DNA of 55,723 nucleotides, from contig JAFUGY010000075.1 of NCBI GenBank assembly GCA_017469115.1, positions 1-55,723 on the forward strand, in the 5' to 3' direction. This stretch comes from Oscillospiraceae bacterium. GTDB lineage: Bacteria; Bacillota; Clostridia; Oscillospirales; Oscillospiraceae. Below, in pieces: positions 17,574-26,254 of this stretch. The first letter of the stretch is position 1; each line of letters begins with the position of its first letter. A program made the translations under genes and the position numbers. The notes below the pieces were generated by a model. That model did not search any database and was not told where the DNA came from. It worked only from the letters and a program-made list of their open reading frames with translations.

Positions 17574-18842
17574 TCAGCCGCGGTAGTAATACGTGTCAAG
17601 CGCATAACCGGCGGAGTACGTCGGGTTCACAATTTTGTCTTCTACCAGCGTCCCGGCGGAATCATAGACTTTACGGTGGGTCAGCGTATGGAGGCCTTTT
17701 CCGGTTTCGTCCTCAAACTCCGACTCCTCATGGGTAAATTTGATTTTATACCCTTCCCGATCCGGATAGGCCGGAGGGATGACGCGGTCATAGTCATAAA
17801 TGTCAATATAGGAGTTGTCAAATTCGATGGGCATATAGTCGTCATCTTCCAGTGTGCCCCAGATTTCGACCGTGACAGTGCGGAGCGGGCGGCCGTTCTC
17901 CCGCACGGTTTCTTCACAATACGAGACGATTTTCACCGGATAACTTTTGCTGTTGATGACTTTCAGATCGATGCTTCTCCCACCGCCCTCCGGGATGGTG
18001 ACGGTGGCATCCGTTCCGAGTTGGATATAATTCGGCGGATAGATGTGGCTGGTATGGGATTTGATCTCCAGAAAAGCGAACAGAGAAGCGGCATACACAC
18101 CCGTGGAAACCTGGCAGACGCCCCCGCCGATTTCTTCTTTAATATTGTCATACCCGGCATAGGCAGGAGCAGGCAGAAAGCCTGCTTCTTCTGTTCTGGG
18201 GCCGACAACCGTATTGAAGGAAAATTCCTCCCCCGGGAAGAGTACATATCCGTCAATTTTGGCCGATGCCAGATGCAGATTGATGCACCGGCTCTCACCG
18301 GAATTGTTATATTTGGTGGTGACGGCACCGAGCAGATCGCGGTAAAGCAGGGATTCCAGCATGGCGGAAATGACCTGCGGCTGTACGGTCTGCAACGGGA
18401 TATGCACTTCCCCTTCCGGCGATTGCTCCCAGAGACGTTGAGCGCCTTCCGGGTCAAAAGTTCGCCCGGACTTTTCCGGGAGAATGGTATGGGATCCGTC
18501 CGTTGAGAAAGAGGCATCCACGGCCTCATAACAAAGCTCCTCAAAGAGGGCAGAAAAGTCTGGCTGCAGACTGTTTTCCTCCGGAAGAAGGCGTTTTTCC
18601 AGAATCAGGGAAAGGCCATCCGCGGAAAGAGAATACTGTCCGTCCCATCCCGGGAGGAGCACCCGGTCTGCTTCCGGCTCAGCCGCCGCTTCAGGCAGTT
18701 CGGGCACGGCAGCAGATGACTGCGCTTCCTTCCCGATCTCCCCGCCGGACGCCCGGAAGGCGAACCACACCAGCCCCGCCCCCGCTGCCATCAGTAGCAG
18801 AGCGAGGACAACTGCTATCCTTTTACTCCCGTGATGCTTCAA
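17574..18842 (-). CDS. VanW-family membrane-anchored cell-surface protein
   Basis: A 422-residue protein of unknown molecular role. It has an N-terminal membrane helix (RIAVVLALLLMAAGAGLVWF), a variable region to about 180, then a VanW domain with FPGEEFSFNTVVG, IGGGVCQVSTGVYAASLFA and IQLGTDATVTIPEGGG. The tail ends with DTYYYRG, shared with the larger paralogue at 30430. The TTG at 18842 is chosen: GGAGAGGT lies six bases before it, and the promoter -10 overlaps the longer ATG at 18875, which therefore cannot start a leadered message. VanW proteins are named from vancomycin clusters but their function is unknown; a wall role is likely. Confidence 0.82.
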   Translation of the reverse strand: MKHHGSKRIAVVLALLLMAAGAGLVWFAFRASGGEIGKEAQSSAAVPELPEAAAEPEADRVLLPGWDGQYSLSADGLSLILEKRLLPEENSLQPDFSALFEELCYEAVDASFSTDGSHTILPEKSGRTFDPEGAQRLWEQSPEGEVHIPLQTVQPQVISAMLESLLYRDLLGAVTTKYNNSGESRCINLHLASAKIDGYVLFPGEEFSFNTVVGPRTEEAGFLPAPAYAGYDNIKEEIGGGVCQVSTGVYAASLFAFLEIKSHTSHIYPPNYIQLGTDATVTIPEGGGRSIDLKVINSKSYPVKIVSYCEETVRENGRPLRTVTVEIWGTLEDDDYMPIEFDNSYIDIYDYDRVIPPAYPDREGYKIKFTHEESEFEDETGKGLHTLTHRKVYDSAGTLVEDKIVNPTYSAGYALDTYYYRG

Positions 18843-18873
18843 TGCCGTACCTCTCCGAAAAAAATCTTTTTTC

Positions 18874-18901
18874 ATGATATCAGATTCGCACCCAATGTCA
18901 A
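18874..18901 (-). promoter_or_regulatory. Promoter of the vanW gene
   Basis: Minus strand TTGACA (18896-18901), 16 bases, TATCAT (18874-18879). The -10 box overlaps the longest possible ATG (18873-18875), which argues for the TTG start about 25 bases into the transcript. Confidence 0.75.
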
Positions 18902-18914
18902 GATGTGATCCGTA

Positions 18915-18943
18915 TTGTAACCGTCAAGAAAAAATGGTATACT
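18915..18943 (+). promoter_or_regulatory. Promoter of pepF
   Basis: TTGTAA (18915-18920), 17 bases, TATACT (18938-18943), about 35 bases before the pepF ATG. Confidence 0.78.
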
Positions 18944-18977
18944 TGCGTCATCATATTGAAATTACGGAGGTTACATT

Positions 18978-20777
18978 ATGTCAGAACAGAAAATCCCGGT
19001 ACGTTCCGAGGTTCCGGTGGAAGACACCTGGAAGCTTGAAGATATTTTCCCCACCGATGAGGCGTGGAAGGCAGAATATGAGGCCTTGCAGACCATGCCG
19101 GCGCAGATTGCCGCTTTTGCCGGGCATCTGGGCGAGAGCGCGGAAAAGCTGCTGCAGTATTACCGCCTGAGCGATGAGCTGACGGTTCGACTCTCCAAGC
19201 TGATGGGCTATGCCTCGCAGAAGCTGGACCAGGACACCGCCAACGGCTTTTATCTTGATATGCGGGGCAAGGCCATGAGCGTATACGTGGCGATTTCGGG
19301 GGCAGGCGCGTTTGCGACGCCGGAGATCATCGCCATCCCCGACGAGACGATGGAACGGTTTTTCACCGAGGAAGCGGCGCTGGAGACCTATCGCAGGCCC
19401 ATCACGGCTGTGCGGCAGCTGAAAGCCCACGTGCTCTCCGGCGCGGAGGAAGCGCTGCTGGCAGCCGCCGGGGAGATTGCCCGCTCACCGGAGGAGATCG
19501 GCAGCATGCTGCGCAATGCGGATCTGCGCTTCCCCGATGTATCCGACGGTAATGGGACGATGCATCCGCTGACAGCCGGCACCTTTGTGCCTTTGCTGGA
19601 GAGCGCCGACCGGGTGCTACGGGAAAACGCTTTTCGTGCCTATTATACCCGCCTCGGCGAGGTGAAAAACACAGTAGCCGCAACGCTGGACGCCCAGTTC
19701 CGGCAGCTGAAGTTTTTTGCCGACGCAAGGCACTACGGCAGCACGCTGGAGGCATCGCTGGATGCCAACGAAGTGAAAACCGAAATCTACACCAACCTCA
19801 TCGAGGCCGTACACGGGAATCTGGACAAGATGTACCGCTATGTGGCGCTGCGCAAAAAACTGTTGGGTGTGGACGAGCTGCACATGTATGACGTGTATAC
19901 TCCCGTTGTGGAGGATGCAGCAGTGAAGATCCCCTTTGAGGAGGCCAAGTGCACCGTGTTGGAAGCTTTGGCCGTGCTGGGAGAGGACTATACCGACCTG
20001 CTGAAAGAATGTTTTGCCAACCGCTGGATCGACGTTTATGAAAACCAGGGCAAGCGGAGCGGAGCCTATTCCTCGGGCAACAGCTATCCGCACCCCTATG
20101 TGCTTTTAAACCAGAAGGACACGCTGGACAGCATGTTCACCCTCGCCCATGAGATGGGGCATGCCCTGCACAGCTATCACAGCACAAAATACCAGCCGAC
20201 GTGCACGGCAGATTACGTGATCTTCGTGGCGGAGGTTGCCTCTACCTGCAACGAAGTGCTGCTGATGCGGCATCTGTTGGGAAAGACGGAAGACAAGAAA
20301 GAGCGCGCTTATCTGATCAACCACTTCCTCGATCAGTTTAAGGGCACCGTTTATCGCCAGACGATGTTTGCCGAATTCGAGCTGGAGATGGGCAAAACCG
20401 TGGAAAACGGAGAAACGCTGACGGCGGATCTGCTGTGCGAGAAGTACCTGGGGCTCAACAAGCTCTACTTCGGCCCGGATATGGTTTCGGACGAGGAAAT
20501 TGCACTGGAATGGGCAAGAATCCCCCACTTTTTCTACAATTACTATGTGTTCCAGTACGCCACAGGATTCTCGGCGGCAGTGGCCATTGCCAACCGGATT
20601 CTCACGGAAGGCGCACCGGCCGTTGCAGATTACAAGCGCTTCCTCTCCGGCGGGAGCAGCACGGACCCGGTGTCGCTTCTGAAGATTGCAGGCGTGGACA
20701 TGAGCAGCCCCGCGCCGGTGAACTCGGCGCTGGAGCTGTTTGGCGAGCTGATAGAGGAACTGGAAGAGATTGTGTGA
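18978..20777 (+). CDS. pepF: Oligoendopeptidase F
   Basis: Cytoplasmic zinc metallopeptidase of family M3B that cuts oligopeptides. The 599 residues match the family. The N-terminal 200 residues are the PepF helical domain. The active site LAHEMGHALHSYH lies at about 387-399, with the third zinc ligand in the downstream ASTCNEVLLMRHLL helix. GGAGGTT precedes the ATG. It is a single-gene unit ending at a bidirectional terminator. A few more GC-rich codons than its neighbours are visible (many CTG, GCG). Confidence 0.95.
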   Translation: MSEQKIPVRSEVPVEDTWKLEDIFPTDEAWKAEYEALQTMPAQIAAFAGHLGESAEKLLQYYRLSDELTVRLSKLMGYASQKLDQDTANGFYLDMRGKAMSVYVAISGAGAFATPEIIAIPDETMERFFTEEAALETYRRPITAVRQLKAHVLSGAEEALLAAAGEIARSPEEIGSMLRNADLRFPDVSDGNGTMHPLTAGTFVPLLESADRVLRENAFRAYYTRLGEVKNTVAATLDAQFRQLKFFADARHYGSTLEASLDANEVKTEIYTNLIEAVHGNLDKMYRYVALRKKLLGVDELHMYDVYTPVVEDAAVKIPFEEAKCTVLEALAVLGEDYTDLLKECFANRWIDVYENQGKRSGAYSSGNSYPHPYVLLNQKDTLDSMFTLAHEMGHALHSYHSTKYQPTCTADYVIFVAEVASTCNEVLLMRHLLGKTEDKKERAYLINHFLDQFKGTVYRQTMFAEFELEMGKTVENGETLTADLLCEKYLGLNKLYFGPDMVSDEEIALEWARIPHFFYNYYVFQYATGFSAAVAIANRILTEGAPAVADYKRFLSGGSSTDPVSLLKIAGVDMSSPAPVNSALELFGELIEELEEIV

Positions 20778-20887
20778 ATTACTTTTCACCTCGTGAGAAG
20801 TACCCTGCAGGCTGCTCGCGGAGACAACGCTGTACCTCGATTTCGGTGCTCGGGCGCGAGATATAATCAGGAAGGCTTAAAAGAAAA

Positions 20888-20922
20888 AATCTCCGCGCTG
20901 GTGATGAACCAGAGCGGAGATT
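20888..20922. terminator. Bidirectional terminator between pepF and the rubrerythrin operon
   Basis: AATCTCCGC (20888-20896) and GCGGAGATT (20914-20922) with inner CTGG/CCAG; A-run on the left, T-rich on the right. Confidence 0.8.
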
Positions 20923-20926
20923 CTCT

Positions 20927-21280
20927 TTACGTGTTATAGCCGATTTTGACGGATGGGGCATTTTTGGCAATGGCAGCGAGAGCGGCGTCGGTCAGCTTTT
21001 CGTTTTCACTCATGACGTTGGCAAATTCTTTGCCGTCGTGCACGAAAACAAGCCGATAATAATAAAACGTGGCTTTGTCGCAGCAGAGCTTTCCGTCCAC
21101 TTCGTGGACGCGGATAAATGCCCGGTCGAGATAGCTGTAAGGGATAAACTTCGTGCCGAAGCCGCTGGGGAAGAACACACCGAGCTTGCCGACGCGGGTT
21201 TTCTCAAACGTTTCGGCGCTTTCATAGTCGGCAGTAACTTCCGGGGCTTCCATCTTTCCTTCGGGAGAAGAAAACTTCAT
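20927..21280 (-). CDS. Unknown 117-residue protein paired with rubrerythrin
   Basis: I do not recognise a named family. The protein is mostly beta strands followed by a C-terminal helix (LTDAALAAIAKNA). Segments such as LGVFFPSGFGTKFIPYSYLDRAFIRV and YYRLVFVHDG look like a bacterial PH-like barrel, an inference from pattern only. No signal peptide, membrane helix or metal-binding cysteine cluster is visible. It starts 12 bases after the rubrerythrin stop and so is co-transcribed, suggesting a role in peroxide stress. Confidence 0.7.
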   Translation of the reverse strand: MKFSSPEGKMEAPEVTADYESAETFEKTRVGKLGVFFPSGFGTKFIPYSYLDRAFIRVHEVDGKLCCDKATFYYYRLVFVHDGKEFANVMSENEKLTDAALAAIAKNAPSVKIGYNT

Positions 21281-21291
21281 CGGGGAGGCCC

Positions 21292-21834
21292 TCAGTAGTT
21301 CTCGGCGTTGACTTCAAAGTAAGCCTGGGGATGGGCGCAGACGGGGCAGATCTCCGGAGCCTGGGTTCCGACGACGATGTGCCCGCAGTTGCGGCACTCC
21401 CACACCTTGACTTCGCTCTTTTCAAACACCTGCTGCATCTCCACATTCTTCAGCAGGGCACGGTACCGCTCCTCATGGTGCTTTTCAATGGCTGCTACAC
21501 CGCGGAACTTTGCCGCCAGCTCGGGGAAGCCTTCTTCTTCCGCCGTTTTGGCAAAGCCTTCGTACATATCTGTCCACTCATAGTTTTCCCCGTCAGCTGC
21601 GGCGGCAAGATTTTCTGCCGTGCTGCCGATGCCGTTGAGCTCCTTGAACCAGAGCTTGGCATGCTCTTTCTCATTTTCGGCGGTCTTCAGGAAGAGGGCG
21701 GAAATCTGCTCGAACCCTTCCTTCTTGGCTTTGGAAGCAAAATAGGTATATTTATTCCTTGCCTGAGACTCTCCTGCAAAAGCAGCTTCCAGATTTTTCT
21801 CAGTCTGTGTGCCGGCATACGGATTTGTTTTCAT
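21292..21834 (-). CDS. Rubrerythrin
   Basis: Non-haem diiron peroxidase that reduces hydrogen peroxide in anaerobes. The 180-residue protein has the diiron four-helix domain ([34 protein letters not shown]) and a C-terminal rubredoxin-like domain with CRNCG and CPVC iron ligands. The ATG at 21834 follows GGAGGTATCC; the upstream in-frame ATG at 21855 lies at the ribosome site and is rejected. It is first in a two-gene operon behind its own promoter. Confidence 0.95.
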   Translation of the reverse strand: MKTNPYAGTQTEKNLEAAFAGESQARNKYTYFASKAKKEGFEQISALFLKTAENEKEHAKLWFKELNGIGSTAENLAAAADGENYEWTDMYEGFAKTAEEEGFPELAAKFRGVAAIEKHHEERYRALLKNVEMQQVFEKSEVKVWECRNCGHIVVGTQAPEICPVCAHPQAYFEVNAENY

Positions 21835-21865
21835 AAAAGGATACCTCCATCTCAAAGATGAGCAT

Positions 21866-21894
21866 ATTTTATCATTCTTTTGATGGTTTGTCTA
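21866..21894 (-). promoter_or_regulatory. Promoter of the rubrerythrin operon
   Basis: Minus strand TAGACA (21889-21894), 17 bases, TAAAAT (21866-21871). No obvious PerR palindrome was identified by eye. Confidence 0.7.
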
Positions 21895-21914
21895 TCACTT
21901 CGAAAAGATTTTCC

Positions 21915-21943
21915 TTGCATAAAAGAGGAAGGTGGGTTATCAT
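21915..21943 (+). promoter_or_regulatory. Promoter of the acidic protein-CYTH operon
   Basis: TTGCAT (21915-21920), 17 bases, TATCAT (21938-21943), about 34 bases before the ATG at 21977. This placing excludes the longer ORF start at 21932. Confidence 0.72.
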
Positions 21944-21976
21944 GCTTGTATCTCTGACGAAACAAGGAGTTTAAAG

Positions 21977-22567
21977 ATGGAATTCAAAGGTCAACGGGCG
22001 GTCTACATCACGGAAGATGTGAGCCCCTTTTATGCAAAAGCCGCCAAAATGATTTTCAATGACCTCGGCATTGATTTTGACAAGGCTGTGATTGACTATG
22101 CAGATGATGAATGCATCTCCCTCAACATCGACGGGGAGGAGAAGACGCTCTATTACGAACAGACGGACGATGGCTTTGCCTACGAGCTGGTGGATACGGA
22201 TGAATACGATGATCTGACGACGAAATATGCCGGTTATGACGACGAAGAGGACGATTCGGATGATGACTTTGACCCTTATTCCCTGACGGATGACGACATG
22301 GAGGGGAACTTCAACAATCCGTATTTTCAGATTGCTTTCAGTGTGGTGCTGACTGCCCTTGATATTGACCCCAATCAGCATGAAATAGAGCTGCTGTATT
22401 ACGACGAGGAAGACATCGGCCTCGTTATTGACGACCGGGATGCGGAAATCCACATTGATCTGGATTCCGAGAGGCCCTTTGTGCTGGAATGGATGGATGA
22501 AGAGGAAGAAGACGATTCTTCTCCCGATAACATCATCTCCTTTTCCGACTATTCTTCCCGCGAGTAA
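21977..22567 (+). CDS. Acidic unknown protein, 196 residues
   Basis: Not recognised. About a quarter or more of the residues are Asp or Glu. Two similar halves can be seen: each has an xxFxxAxxxxLxxLxID helix-strand unit (KMIFNDLGIDFDKAVIDYADDECISLNIDG and a second one at AFSVVLTALDIDPNQHEIELLYYDEEDIGLVIDD), linked by a DDEEDDSDDDFD stretch, suggesting an internal duplication. AAGGAG lies eight bases before the ATG. It is followed three bases later by the CYTH gene, so the pair is one operon. No signal peptide. Confidence 0.75.
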   Translation: MEFKGQRAVYITEDVSPFYAKAAKMIFNDLGIDFDKAVIDYADDECISLNIDGEEKTLYYEQTDDGFAYELVDTDEYDDLTTKYAGYDDEEDDSDDDFDPYSLTDDDMEGNFNNPYFQIAFSVVLTALDIDPNQHEIELLYYDEEDIGLVIDDRDAEIHIDLDSERPFVLEWMDEEEEDDSSPDNIISFSDYSSRE

Positions 22568-22570
22568 ACG

Positions 22571-23056
22571 ATGGAAATTGAACGGAAGTGGCTGGTGGAG
22601 CCCGGGGCAATCCCCTATGATCTCAGCACGCTCACTGCTCTGGAGATTGAGCAGGCCTATGTGTCGTTTTCACCGGTGGTGCGTATCCGCAAAATCAACC
22701 GGGGAGAAAAGCACATTCTCACGGTGAAAAAGCTCACGACCTACGGCGGGCTCGCTGCAGGAGAATCGGAGCACGAAATTGATGGGGAACTCTATGCCTT
22801 TCTTCTGAAGCAGGCAAGCGGAAATGTGATTGCCAAGACGCGGTATCTGCATCCCCTGCCTTCCGGCCTGACGGAGGAGATTGATGTGTTTTCCGGGCAG
22901 CTGAAAGGGCTGGCCTATCTGGAAATTGAATTTCCTGACGTGGAGCAAGCGAAACAGTATCCTTCTCCCGATTGGGTGAAAGCGGATGTAACCTATGACA
23001 GGCGATATAAAAACAGCGCGCTTGCACTGGAAGGAATCCCCGAAGGGGCTTTTTAA
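22571..23056 (+). CDS. CYTH-domain protein (triphosphate tunnel metalloenzyme family)
   Basis: A 161-residue CYTH domain beginning MEIERKWLV, the EIERKW signature that lines the triphosphate tunnel. The further charged strands RIRKINRGEKHILTVKK, EHEIDGELYAFL and LAYLEIEFPD fit the eight-strand barrel. Known activities include tripolyphosphatase and thiamine triphosphatase; the substrate here is unknown. Partnered with an acidic protein of unknown function upstream. Confidence 0.85.
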   Translation: MEIERKWLVEPGAIPYDLSTLTALEIEQAYVSFSPVVRIRKINRGEKHILTVKKLTTYGGLAAGESEHEIDGELYAFLLKQASGNVIAKTRYLHPLPSGLTEEIDVFSGQLKGLAYLEIEFPDVEQAKQYPSPDWVKADVTYDRRYKNSALALEGIPEGAF

Positions 23057-23086
23057 TGACTATTTTTATTATTTTGGAGGAACCAT

Positions 23087-24319
23087 ATGCATTTCACAAG
23101 AAAAGTAACGGAAGATCTGACATGGGTCGGCGCTGACGACCGCCGCCTTGCCTGTTTTGAAGGTGTTTACGGGGTGCCGGAAGGCGTCTCCTACAACTCC
23201 TATCTGCTGCAGGACGAGAAAACCGTGCTGTTCGATACCGTCGACAAGGCCGTTTATCAGACGTTTTTTGAAAACGTCAAATACGCCCTCAACGGCAGAG
23301 ACCTCGACTATCTGGTGATCCATCACATTGAGCCGGACCACGCCTATACCATTGAAGCACTGCTGACGAGGTATCCGAACGTCACCATCATCTGCAACGC
23401 CAAGATCCAGACGATGCTCAACCAGTTCTTCGACCTGGATCTGACCGGAAAGCTCCAAATCGTCAAAGAGGGCGACACGTTTACCTCCGGCAAGCACAGC
23501 TTCACCTTTGTGATGGCTCCGATGGTGCACTGGCCGGAAGTGATGATGACCTATGATCTTACCGACAAGCTGCTCTTCACAGCAGATGCATTCGGCACTT
23601 TTGGCGCGCTCAACGGCCGCCTGTTTGCCGACGAAGGGGACTTCTTCGGTGAGGAGCTGGATGAAGCCCGCCGTTACTACACCAACATCGTCGGAAAGTA
23701 CGGCGCACAGGTGCAGGCCGTGCTCAAGAAAGCTGCCAAGCTGGAGCTCAACACCGTCTGCCCGCTGCACGGGCCTGTATGGAGAGCGCACTTCGGTGAT
23801 TTCCTGGAGAAGTATCTGCTGTGGAGCTCCTACACGCCGGAAGAAAAAAGCGTTTGCCTGGCATATGCCTCTGTCTACGGCCATACGGAAAATGCAGCCA
23901 ATATTCTCGCCGGCAAGCTGGTGGAGCGTGGCGTGCGGATGCGCATGTTTGATACGTCGGTGACTCCGGCAAGCTATATCGTTTCCAACGCTTTCCGGTG
24001 CAGCCACCTTGTGCTTGCCTCCACCACCTACAACGCAGGCATCTTTGTGACGATGGAAAACCTGATCCACGATCTCGTCAATCACAATCTGTGCAACCGC
24101 AAGGTTGCCCTGATGGAAAACGGATCCTGGGCTCCCACCAGCGGCAAGCTGATGCGCGAAGCTCTCAGCACATTGAAGGGCACCGAGTTTATCAACGACA
24201 CCGTGACGCTGAAGTCTGCCCTGAAGGAAAATCAGCTTGAAGCACTGGATGCTCTCGCCGATGCGATTGCCGCCGACATCTGCCCGCAGGATTGCGCTGA
24301 TGCGGAAGCAGCACAGTAA
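23087..24319 (+). CDS. A-type flavodiiron protein (FprA-like)
   Basis: Reduces oxygen to water and/or nitric oxide in anaerobes. The 410-residue protein has a beta-lactamase-like diiron domain (HHIEPDHAYTIEAL at about 82-95 and a later MVHWPEVMMTYD strand) and a C-terminal flavodoxin domain from about 255 (ASVYGHTENAANILAGKL). The sequence HIEPDH matches the HxExDH iron motif. A strong GGAGG precedes the ATG. With rubrerythrin nearby it forms an oxidative-stress neighbourhood; electron donor unknown. Confidence 0.92.
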   Translation: MHFTRKVTEDLTWVGADDRRLACFEGVYGVPEGVSYNSYLLQDEKTVLFDTVDKAVYQTFFENVKYALNGRDLDYLVIHHIEPDHAYTIEALLTRYPNVTIICNAKIQTMLNQFFDLDLTGKLQIVKEGDTFTSGKHSFTFVMAPMVHWPEVMMTYDLTDKLLFTADAFGTFGALNGRLFADEGDFFGEELDEARRYYTNIVGKYGAQVQAVLKKAAKLELNTVCPLHGPVWRAHFGDFLEKYLLWSSYTPEEKSVCLAYASVYGHTENAANILAGKLVERGVRMRMFDTSVTPASYIVSNAFRCSHLVLASTTYNAGIFVTMENLIHDLVNHNLCNRKVALMENGSWAPTSGKLMREALSTLKGTEFINDTVTLKSALKENQLEALDALADAIAADICPQDCADAEAAQ

Positions 24320-24350
24320 CGGGCAGCAGGAAAAAACACAAACACAGAAA

Positions 24351-24387
24351 CAGGGACCCGATGCTTTTCCCAAGCATCGGGTCCCTG
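24351..24387 (-). terminator. Terminator of the surface-protein gene
   Basis: A 16-base perfect inverted repeat, CAGGGACCCGATGCTT and its complement (24351-24366, 24372-24387), five-base loop. On the minus strand it is followed by a T-rich run; it also lies after the flavodiiron gene and may act for both. Confidence 0.75.
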
Positions 24388-24439
24388 CTGCGTGGAGGTA
24401 TATTGTAATAAAGGAGAACCTTGATCTGAAAGAACCCTA

Positions 24440-25474
24440 TCAGGTGTTCTTAAAATCATCCGGATTGTAGAACTCGTCCCCGTCTCCGGTACTATTGTTC
24501 TGCTCACCGCCGAGTACCTGCTCAAATTTGCCGAGAGAGATTTTTCCTCTCATGTAAAGAGCCATAACAGCAATCGCACCGATAATCACAGCTGCCGCAG
24601 CTGCCGCCAGAATGTAAGCGCCGGTGTAGCTGCGTGCCCCTGTACCGGTGGAGGTGTTGATGATGCCCGATCCCGTCTGCCCTGTGAGAGAGGTATAGGG
24701 TGTGGAAGAGACATCCGATCCGTCCCCATTGGTTCTCTGGCCGGAGGTCGGCATCACGATAGCACCTGTCCCGTTGGAGCTGCCGCCGGAGGTCACGGTG
24801 CCTGTCGGAGATCCGGACGTACCGTTGCCGGAGGAGGGCAGCACAGCCGTCGGCGTGGGTTCCGGTGTGGGCGTCGGGGTAGGCGCGGGCGTCGGCGTAG
24901 GAGTGGGTGCAGGCGTCGGCGTGGGCTCAATGGGAACCTTCACTTCGGCCTCGCCCGTGATGGTTCTGCCAAAGTTGTTGGAGAACACCGCGTAGAACTT
25001 CCAGCCGTTGATGGCATCCGTCAGATTATTGATATAGAGCTGCTCGGAATGCGTGCCCGTAAAGGTGACGCCTTTAATCCGATCTCCGATGCTGTCCACT
25101 GCCACATGCTCTCCCGACACAGGGTCGATGGCCATCCACGAAACCGTGTCATACGGAAAAGCGCGCGCAATAAAGGAGGTATTCTCTCCTGTTTTCTTCT
25201 CTTCACTGCCCGGATGCTTGGTAATTTCCGGTGCAATGCTCGTCTGCGCCGTGGGAGGGACAAAAGCTCCGCCGCCGGTCGTTACCGTGTCAAGCGGGCC
25301 GCCGATCAAGGTAGCAGAACCACCATTTGTGAAGATTCCTCCTCCGTAGCTGTTGCCCGGGATCGTCGTTGCCGGTGTCCCGTCCAAAAAAATATTCTCA
25401 GCAAATGCCGTGATGCCGAGGCAGACAGCAAAGGCCAAAACGAGGAATATCGAAAAAATCTGTTTCATTTTCAT
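24440..25474 (-). CDS. Secreted surface protein with Pro-Thr linker and C-terminal membrane helix
   Basis: A 344-residue cell-surface protein of unknown role. A signal peptide (IFSIFLVLAFAVCLGITAFA) ends near residue 25. A Gly-rich segment follows, then an Ig-like beta domain at about 85-185 (PEITKHPGSEEKKTGENTSFIA...WKFYAVFSNNFGRTITGEAEVKV), a TPTPAP repeat region at 186-215, a Ser/Gly/Thr-rich linker, and one membrane helix (YILAAAAAAVIIGAIAVMAL) with a short cytoplasmic tail. No LPXTG motif was seen, so membrane anchoring is likely. Function not recognised. Confidence 0.8.
   Translation of the reverse strand: MKMKQIFSIFLVLAFAVCLGITAFAENIFLDGTPATTIPGNSYGGGIFTNGGSATLIGGPLDTVTTGGGAFVPPTAQTSIAPEITKHPGSEEKKTGENTSFIARAFPYDTVSWMAIDPVSGEHVAVDSIGDRIKGVTFTGTHSEQLYINNLTDAINGWKFYAVFSNNFGRTITGEAEVKVPIEPTPTPAPTPTPTPAPTPTPTPEPTPTAVLPSSGNGTSGSPTGTVTSGGSSNGTGAIVMPTSGQRTNGDGSDVSSTPYTSLTGQTGSGIINTSTGTGARSYTGAYILAAAAAAVIIGAIAVMALYMRGKISLGKFEQVLGGEQNNSTGDGDEFYNPDDFKNT
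24848..24930 (-). repeat. Pro-Thr codon repeat in the surface-protein gene
   Basis: Tandem repeat of a short unit encoding PTPTPAPT/EPTP, roughly 80 bases. It is a flexible linker prone to length change by replication slippage; it is not a CRISPR. Confidence 0.8.
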
Positions 25475-25556
25475 AACCTGATCCTCCGATCTGGATAGAT
25501 AGTATTATGTTAACACATTTTTTATGAGAGTACAAGAGGTTTTTCAGGAAAATTCA

Positions 25557-25584
25557 AAAAAAGCAGGAGGATTCCTGCTTTTTT
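25557..25584 (-). terminator. Terminator of the CobW-HAD operon
   Basis: AAAAAAGCAGGA (25557-25568) and TCCTGCTTTTTT (25573-25584) with a four-base loop. It is immediately after the HAD gene and symmetric. Confidence 0.9.
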
Positions 25585-25585
25585 C

Positions 25586-26242
25586 TTAATCATCTGCCAC
25601 GAAGGCCGCCAGCTCCTCCACGGTTTTGAAATAATACCGGCAGTTGCTGCGCATGAAGGCTTCGATTTCCGTGATATCATTCGCCCAGCCGACGGCAGCA
25701 AAATCCACTCCGGCATTCCTTGCCATGTCATAACCCGGCTTCAGATCGTCAATCATCAGCAGATCCTTCGGTTTCAGGTCGAGATCTTTCATGATTTTCT
25801 CAAGAGGCCAGATGTTTGGCTTGCGGTGCTCAGGCGGTTCCTCCCAGCCGAATACCAGATCCGGCTCCGGCAGGCCGTTGGCTTTGTAATCGCGCAGAAT
25901 GTTCTGTTTCATTGAGTGCGAAACCACGCAGATCGCTCCGCCCTCAGCCTTCTGCCGGTGCATCAGCTCGGCGATGCCCGGGTAGGCAACGGGAATATGG
26001 TCTTTCACATAATTCAGCCAGAACTGTGTTTCCACCTCAAGGTCGTGCGCATTCATGCCGTATTCTTCCACGCACATCTCAATAAAACCGGGCTCAAAAT
26101 TCTTGAGAAAATAGTCCTCCAAAGAACAGGTTCTGCCGGGAAAATATTCCTGCAGGAACTTGACAAACGCCGGATGATGGATGGTGGCGGTGCTGTTTAC
26201 GGTTGTGTCGTCATGGTCAAAGACCAGGCATTGATAGCGCAT
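25586..26242 (-). CDS. HAD-superfamily hydrolase
   Basis: A 218-residue phosphatase-like protein. The nucleophile motif FDHDDTTVNS (residues 8-17) has DxDDT in place of the usual DxDxT/V. Motif II is in CVVSHS near 108. The Lys is near 136 (HRKPNIWPL), and LMIDDLKPGYDMARNAG provides the last acidic pair. Substrate unknown; the cap is inserted after motif I (subclass I). It lies 12 bases after the CobW-DUF1980-like gene and probably shares its operon. Confidence 0.85.
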   Translation of the reverse strand: MRYQCLVFDHDDTTVNSTATIHHPAFVKFLQEYFPGRTCSLEDYFLKNFEPGFIEMCVEEYGMNAHDLEVETQFWLNYVKDHIPVAYPGIAELMHRQKAEGGAICVVSHSMKQNILRDYKANGLPEPDLVFGWEEPPEHRKPNIWPLEKIMKDLDLKPKDLLMIDDLKPGYDMARNAGVDFAAVGWANDITEIEAFMRSNCRYYFKTVEELAAFVADD

Positions 26243-26254
26243 AAAGGTCTCCCG

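Noticed and set aside
24848-24930. CRISPR-like repeat
   Set aside because: Short tandem codon repeats encoding Pro-Thr in frame, with no spacers.
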